Shown: piece after piece, positions 58,103 through 64,000 of the stretch
Numbering within the stretch: position 1 is the stretch's first letter
How the letters are laid out: each line of letters begins with the position of its first letter
DNA from: Hyaloscypha bicolor E
Taxonomy: Eukaryota > Ascomycota > Leotiomycetes > Helotiales > Hyaloscyphaceae
DNA length: 64,000 nucleotides
NCBI RefSeq assembly: GCF_002865645.1
Contig: NW_020194667.1
Span: forward strand, 1,073,070-1,137,069
Direction of reading: 5' to 3'
Notes under the pieces: generated by a model
The model's database searches: none
What the model was told of the DNA's origin: nothing
What the model saw: the letters and a program-made list of their open reading frames with translations, nothing else
Translations under genes and position numbers: made by a program

Positions 58103-58594
58103 TTATTAGTTTACTAGTAATATATAATACTATTATATAGTTATGGAAGTACTATTTATATAAGGTTAGTAAAGTTATTATTTAGAAGTAGAAATCGCAG
58201 TATTATGGTATTAATATGTAATTCCTAAATCTGCTAAGCCTAAAGGGGTCTAGTTTACTAGTCGAGTTACTAATAGGACGCGAGGTTATATAATTATATC
58301 CCGTATCTTATATCTTATTACCTATATCCCATTACTTATTACCCATATCCCGTATCCCGTATCCCGTAACTATACACGTGACTTCTAGAGAAATAGCTAT
58401 ACTAATACTAGAAACTTTCTAAAAACGTGAAAAATAGTATCTCTTTCTAATTATATATAAATTCCCTAATCCGGCCTAGTACCAGATTTCCCAAATGCTT
58501 TATATATCTATATTATTTCTGAGGTTTTGGTTATATACTAAAGGCTATAGTCTTTTATATATAACTTCCCCTTTTATAATATTCTCCTATCTCA
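58103..58594 (-). repeat. copia LTR (3' LTR of K3)
   Basis: The least eroded LTR of the three. It includes a run of cccgtatcccgtatcccgta-like repeats at 58335-58368 and a cacgtgac motif at 58374-58381. The inner end, tatctca (58588-58594, i.e. TGAGATA on the minus strand), lies just beyond the RNase H coding end. Confidence 0.75.
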
Positions 58595-60050
58595 TATATT
58601 TATTTTCTGCCTTATTTGTACTTAACCTATTTCTCTATATCTAATTATATAGTATTTATATTAATTAGGTACTTGAGGGCATTTATTAGCTTTGATTTTA
58701 TTATAGAATTAGTAGGATTTGATTTTCCCTTAATTTACTTAACTTCTGCAATTTCATATTATTTATATACCTGGTAAAGGTATATTATATTAATTATTAG
58801 GCATTTCTCTTAAGTAATACCTAATTTAATAAGGCATTTATATAATAACTTCGAATCCGTATAGACGACTAGTAGTAGTTCTATTTCTAGTACTTTATTA
58901 ATTATAAATTTAACTAAAGCGCCTATATTAAAACCGTAAGCCATATTATAGAGTTCCGAAACTAGAATACTTCTAGTAACTCTCTTGCATTTAATAGAGA
59001 ACTAGTAAATAATATTAGCGTGTCTAGTTCTATTTACTAGAACTAGAATATATCTAATTTGGGAGAAAAGATCTCTATTATTTGCGAATAAAGTATTCGT
59101 AAAAATAATTAAATATAAGAACTTCTTTACTAGCTTTACGAATCTTAATTCTCTGGCAGCATTCTCAATTTGCTATTAAATATGTTTATTAAGTGCCTTT
59201 ATATTAGTTTCCGAGGATTTAATAGCTTGAGCGGTAATTAATAGGTTATATAAAGCTTCTGGTTAATAGACTAATATAATATATACTTCTCTTATATATT
59301 AGGTAATATATTAGTCCTTAATAAAGAGATTTTAACGAATAGTACCCCTACTACTTATAGTAGTAGTATTCTTTATAGAAATAGTTCGGAGGTTCTTATA
59401 TTAGTATTCCTATATAAAAGTAATTCTAGTAGTATTCGTATAAATAATACCTTTATTAAATTTGAGATTATAATTAAAAGTAAGGAATTTATACTCCTTA
59501 GCTAAAAATTTAGCCTTATAGAGCTTTAGTTACTTTACCTTTATAAAATTATTAGTTCTAATAAATAGGGTATTATTAGTTTAAAGGCTAATAATTCCGA
59601 AGAGTTACTTGCTATAAAATAGGTAAGGATTATAAGTTAACTATTTTATAGAGAGCTCGTTAATATAGTAGGAATAGTAAGTCTTGAACTAGTAGTTCCT
59701 AGCTTCTAGTATACTATATAGTAGTTTTATAACCTTTAGAATAGAATTATCCTTTAGATTTAGCTTTCTAGTAAGCTTATAGAATAAGTTAATATAGAAA
59801 TTATAATTAAGTAAAATTATTAATTAGATATAAGCTTGCGAGATATTATATAAATATAATTCCGTAGTATCTATTATTATAGTAGTAATACTAAGAATAA
59901 TTCTCTAGCTAATATATTAGATAGTAAGTAATTATATTAATATTATATATTTCTTATTATTATTATAAGCTTAGATAACTAGTCTTAACTTCTTAAGCTC
60001 TTTCTTTATACCCTTATTCTTAATCTTATTAATAAACCGGGAATTAAAGA
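58595..60050 (-). pseudogene. copia RNase H and RT (copy K3), cut by LINE F
   Basis: Minus-strand RNase H from 58615 upward (T-R-S-V-L-V-S-E-L-Y-N-M-A-Y-G-F-N-I-G at about 58990-58930), then RT with T-N-N-T-L-F at about 59580-59563 for T-D-D-T-L-F, reaching the F-N-S-R-F-type block at 60040-60050, where LINE F interrupts it. It corresponds to K1 45510-46893. Less mutated than K1 and K2. Confidence 0.78.
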
Positions 60051-60271
60051 TTTTTTTTTTCTTTTTTTTCTTTTTAATGTACTTTATTAGTTTAGAACTA
60101 TATAGTACGGCTAGCTAGCTAGCGTATGTCTCAGTAGCTAATATACAGGCCCAAAATCCAATATAGGTATAATAAATAGTTGGGGACATATTCCTAGAAT
60201 AAAAACTTAAGGAAATAAAGAAAATGAGTATAAATCGCAAATCCTCTCCTATTCTCTATTCCCCTTTTCCC

Positions 60272-63200
60272 CTATTCCCCCTCCCCTATTTCTACTCCTA
60301 TTTCCTCCCCTATTTCCTCCCCTATTTCCACCCCTATTTCCTCCCCTATTTCCTCCCCTATTTCCTCCCCTATTTCCTCCCCTATTTCCTCCCCTATTTC
60401 CTCCCCTATTTCCTCCCCTATTTCCTCCCCTATTTCTACCCCTATTTCCACTTCTTCCACTTTCACGCTTTGGTCCATATGCCATTTTCTTATATATATA
60501 CTAGTCTCTTTTAAGAATACTAGTATATTCGGTATACTAATCTCTATATATAATAGAACTCATAGGTTAAAAGCACTAGCCTCCAAGCTATCCTTAAATA
60601 GACTAAATAGTCTAATTCGTTCCTCCTTATATAGCTCGCAATATAAAAGGAGGTACTTTGCATTCTCAGTCTTTCCATATTTGCATTTGTTATTAGATAC
60701 TATTTTTAGCCTATATAAATAGGACTTTATATATCCGTAGCCTAGCTTTAATTAGAAGAAGGTACTAGCTAGTAGCCTTAAAGTTCCTAAAGGTAGCTAT
60801 ATTTTCTTGGATACTTTCTACGGATATATATTACTATATAATTCTAGCTGGGTCTTCGGTTTAGTATAAGATTCTAAAAGTAGTCTATACTCTTGTTTCT
60901 TAACTTTATTAATTTGGACCCCTAGGAAAGCAAAGGAGGTTTTTACTAATTCGGGGTTACCTAATATAGGGGAAGTAGTACTTATTTTAGCTAGTATATC
61001 TGCTTCTTTATTTCCAATTATATCTATATGGCCTGGGACCCAGATTAGTTCTATACTAGCTCCTTTAGCTATAAGGGCTTTAGTGGCTAGTATAGCTCTA
61101 ATCTATTAACTTTGTCCCGGCTTATTAGAAAGAGTTTTTAATCTTAGTAAACTAGCTTGGTTATCTATATAAATATTATAAAGCTCCCTTCTCTTTGCTT
61201 TACTACTAGTATATTTAATAGCCCTAGTAACGCCTTCTAGTTCTCTATTATAGACTATAGTACTAGCTCCTATATTCTGGCTTTCTTTATATTTAGCTAT
61301 AATCGGAATATAAGAAGTTTCGTAACTATAAACTATAAGCCCTAGGCCTACTCCGATTCCTTTTTTAGTTTGAGATCTATCTATATATATAGATAGTATA
61401 GAGCTATTATTATATAAAGTCTTTAGATAGAAATTATATAATATAGTAGTCTCTTTCTTTGGCTCTTTTAATATAGTAATTTTATAAGGCACTTCTCTAT
61501 CCCAGAGAGCGAAATAGAAGTGTCTTATAGTCTCTAGATCTCTAGGGTCTACTAGATTACTAATAGAATTCACTATAGTTTTTATTTGAGACTTTTTAGC
61601 CAAGCGATCTCGCTTTAGATTAGTATTTAGACTATAAATAGAGTCTATATCAGATTCTATTACTTCTAAATCTCTAGATCTTTAGAAGAACTTCTCGAAC
61701 TCTAGTCTAATAGGGTGTTTTAGACTTAGTTTAAGGATACGAAAGGCATATTAATGTCGACTATAGTTTAGCCTTATAATAGGTGGAACTAAAGCTAATT
61801 TGACCTCTATAGGAATAATAGAAGCAGTTTTGAATACTCCTAGGGTTTTCCTTAGGGCTAGGTTTTAAATCACCTATAAAGGCCAAATTTGAGCTTTGCT
61901 TTTAGTCTTTTACTATAGTATAGAACCATAGTCTATTATACTAGTAATATAGGCTAAATATAGCTATCTAATTATAAAAGGGAATAAGCCACGTAATATA
62001 TTTATAAGTCTTTATACCCTATAAAAGGCTTGTTTTGCTTTAGATACCCTATAGGCTATATATTTCTTAAATCTGAGATTTTCATCGAAATAGATCCCTA
62101 GCTATTTAACTATTTTACTAGGGAAAACTAGTTCCCTATTAGGTAGTTTTAGACTAGGCTTATTTTTGGAATTATTAAAATAAATAAGCTCTGTTTTATT
62201 TATATTAAAGCTAATAGTATTCTTTTTCCCTAAGTTAACTATATTCTTTACTTCCCGTTCTAGGGTCTTTATATTCTTTTTAAGGCTATTAGAAGCAGTA
62301 GTAAGGGTTATATTATCTAAATAGGACTTAAAACTAATATTTACTAATTTAAATAGATCTCGGATATAGATTAGGAATAGTATAGGTAATATAGGACTCC
62401 CTTATAGAATGCTAGTAAGTATAGACCTAAATGCTTCTATACTATTATTAAAAGCTAGTTATAATACTCGGTTATCTAGAAATAATAATACCCAGAAAAT
62501 AAGGCTAGTAGGTAGTAATAAACTAATTATAATCTATAATAGCCTATTCTTGGACACGTAATCAAAGGCGCCTTTAATATCTAGGAAGAAAGTACTAGTT
62601 TTTAGCTTATAGGACTTATTTAATTCTATTTTATTTTGTAATAGTAAAGTAGTATTAATAGCTAACTTGTAAAGCCTACCTCCTATTTGGGAGTAGTATA
62701 GTAGATTACTAGTCTCGGCTAAATAGCTAAGTCGCCTAGCTAGTATTCTCTCAGAAACCTTCCCTAAATAATTAAGTAGGGAAATAACTTAATATGCTTT
62801 GGGTAGGAAATAGTTTAGTTTCCCTGGTTTCTTTAGAATAAAGCTAGTAGCTTATTTCCAGACTTTAGAGTAATATTCCTTATTAATAAATAAGAAGTAT
62901 AGCCTATAAAAGATATCTGGAAAAGCTCTATAAGTATGAACTATAATCTCTTAAATAACCAAGTCTAGTCCAGGGGTTTTCCCTTTTATCTTAGAAATAC
63001 AGGCTTATTCTAGCTCTATTTTAGATAAAATAGGCCAGTTCTACTTTGAGCTAGGCCTATAGTCTATTAGACTAATAGGTATTATAATAGGAGAAGATAG
63101 GAAAAGTATAGTTCTAAAGATATTATACTTCTCTTAGAAAGTCGATTTTAGCTTATTTGAACTATTATCTAAGATACTAGAAATAGATTAATATATAGTA

Positions 63201-63990
63201 TCTTTAGTATATTTCATAGCTTTAAAAATTAACTAGAAGTCTTTATTTTCTAAGAACTTGTTCTAGTATACTAGCTTAGTACTCTTAATAGTATTAAAAT
63301 AGGTATTTTTTGTATTTTGGAGTTCTTATTTATAGAGAGTATATCCTAAAGCTTTAGACTTATGGCTATAGTATAGTATTAATTTATATAAGGTCTTTAA
63401 GTCCTTATTTTACTAGGGTTTAGAATACGGACTAGTAGTAGATTTTGGAATACTATTACTAGCTACTTCTATTATTCTATTAGTAAAGTCTTCTGCTAAT
63501 AGGTCTAGTTCATAATTTCCAGGTATACTAGTAAGTAGAAAGGGCATATTCTCAAGGCTATTAATAAGGTAGCTTATAAATTTAGCCTAGTCCGCTTTCT
63601 TAGTATTAAATCTGACTGGATTAGAAACTAGAGCTATAAGTCGACTTACCTAATAGTAAATAGAACCCGAAGTAATTAGAACACAACTAAGCTCTACGTA
63701 GTACTTTACTAGTCTTTAATCCTTAACTTAGCTATTTTACTAGTGAAACTAAAACGTGTAAAGGTGTCTAATAGCCGGAAAGGAATAGACATGAAATTCG
63801 ACGGTCCCATAGAAAGTACCGTTCGCCTGGTTTTCATTTAATACAGTGCTTAAGAGAATAGTTCTTTATATACGCTAATTTAAAGAAACTTACACCCACT
63901 ACTTGTTGAGGTTTAAAGGGAATCCTATTAAGGATAATATCATATTTAACAATGCACCCTAAGTTAAAGTCAAAGCCAAGCTATTATAGA
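60272..63990 (-). pseudogene. LINE F ORF2 relic (partial)
   Basis: Stop at 60272-60274. The acidic repeat tail is open at 60272-60478 (M-D-Q-S-V-K-V-E-E-V-E). RNase H lies at about 61106-61603, with Y-I-D-R-S-Q (Gly to Arg), N-R-E-L-E-G-V and Y-I-D-N-Q-A-S in one frame with the tail. RT is at about 61900-63010 with Y-L-D-N near 62320, and endonuclease remnants extend from 63400. RIP-type stops interrupt the frame. The last few hundred bases are unreliable. Confidence 0.82.
60275..60445 (-). repeat. 12-bp tandem repeat tract, LINE F (longest)
   Basis: About fourteen units of tttcctccccta, the longest and most regular tract in the window. Long open frames on both strands here come from the repeat itself. 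The real frame encodes E-E-I-G. Confidence 0.85.
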
Positions 63991-64000
63991 GAGTCAATAG
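63640..64000. other. low-quality or contig-end sequence
   Basis: Against LINE E (about 55010-55350) and LINE C, this stretch shows many scattered one- to several-base insertions (for example gattagaaactagagc, gacttacctaatag) and non-RIP substitutions, while the sequence just before it aligns cleanly. The pattern fits uncorrected long-read sequence at a contig end rather than biological mutation. Confidence 0.7.

Larger units (their letters stand above)
60051..64000 (-). mobile_element. Tad1-like LINE F, 3' part (runs off the window)
   Basis: Minus-strand LINE inserted in copia K3: oligo-T from 60051, 3' UTR, repeat tract, RNase H, RT and part of the endonuclease. The 5' end lies beyond the right edge. 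Up to about 63630 it aligns smoothly with LINE E; beyond that the alignment is broken by scattered insertions and deletions. Confidence 0.9.

Overview
The window is a gene-poor, extremely AT-rich stretch of a filamentous ascomycete genome, made almost entirely of decayed transposable elements. The organism call rests on two things. First, the repeats carry a heavy CpA-to-TpA signature on both strands (CA and TG are scarce, TA is everywhere), the mark of repeat-induced point mutation (RIP). Second, the LINEs have the layout of fungal Tad1-like elements: a zinc-knuckle ORF1, then an endonuclease / reverse transcriptase / RNase H ORF2. I found no host gene, tRNA, rRNA or CRISPR array. Every coding region listed is a broken retroelement or transposon gene.

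Layout. 1-3440: 5' part (Gag and protease) of a Ty1/copia element on the minus strand, less RIP-damaged than the rest. 3441-6358: 5'-truncated LINE (copy 1, plus). 6361-26711: a nest four deep. A large unclassified DNA-transposon-like repeat (copy A, plus) is split by LINE A (minus, full length), which is split by LINE B (plus, 5'-truncated), which is split by LINE C (minus, full length, 14369-20326). Target-site duplications of 14, 9 and 13 bp support the three insertions. 26712-28965: AT-rich filler, a partial third copy of the repeat's tail, a hairpin and a small LINE fragment (D). 28966-about 35450: copy B of the same large repeat in inverted orientation, with transposase-like motifs.

35451-48850: very AT-rich. 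It holds a coding-like relic (about 36035-38300), the protease-integrase part of a second copia family (39720-41060), a 3.6 kb unassigned block, a short island that escaped RIP (44647-44820), and that copia family's reverse transcriptase-RNase H with its LTR (44990-47525). 48851-60050: two more minus-strand copies of the same copia family (LTR plus RT-RNase H). One is split by a roughly 680 bp MITE-like element (49583-50260) and by full-length LINE E (51484-57490). 60051-64000: LINE F (minus), running off the window; its last 360 bases look like low-quality contig-end sequence.

How the parts work together. The LINE consensus can be read from copies A, C and E: a 5' UTR of about 130 bp; ORF1 of about 544 codons with CCHC knuckles; ORF2 of about 1,320-1,340 codons starting inside the ORF1 stop (ATGAGTAG); a 12-bp repeat tract at the ORF2 C-terminus; a 3' UTR with AATAAA; and poly(A). 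In LINE C both frames keep their length, and the stops I inspected are RIP-type nonsense changes. That makes it the youngest insertion and the best template for the family.
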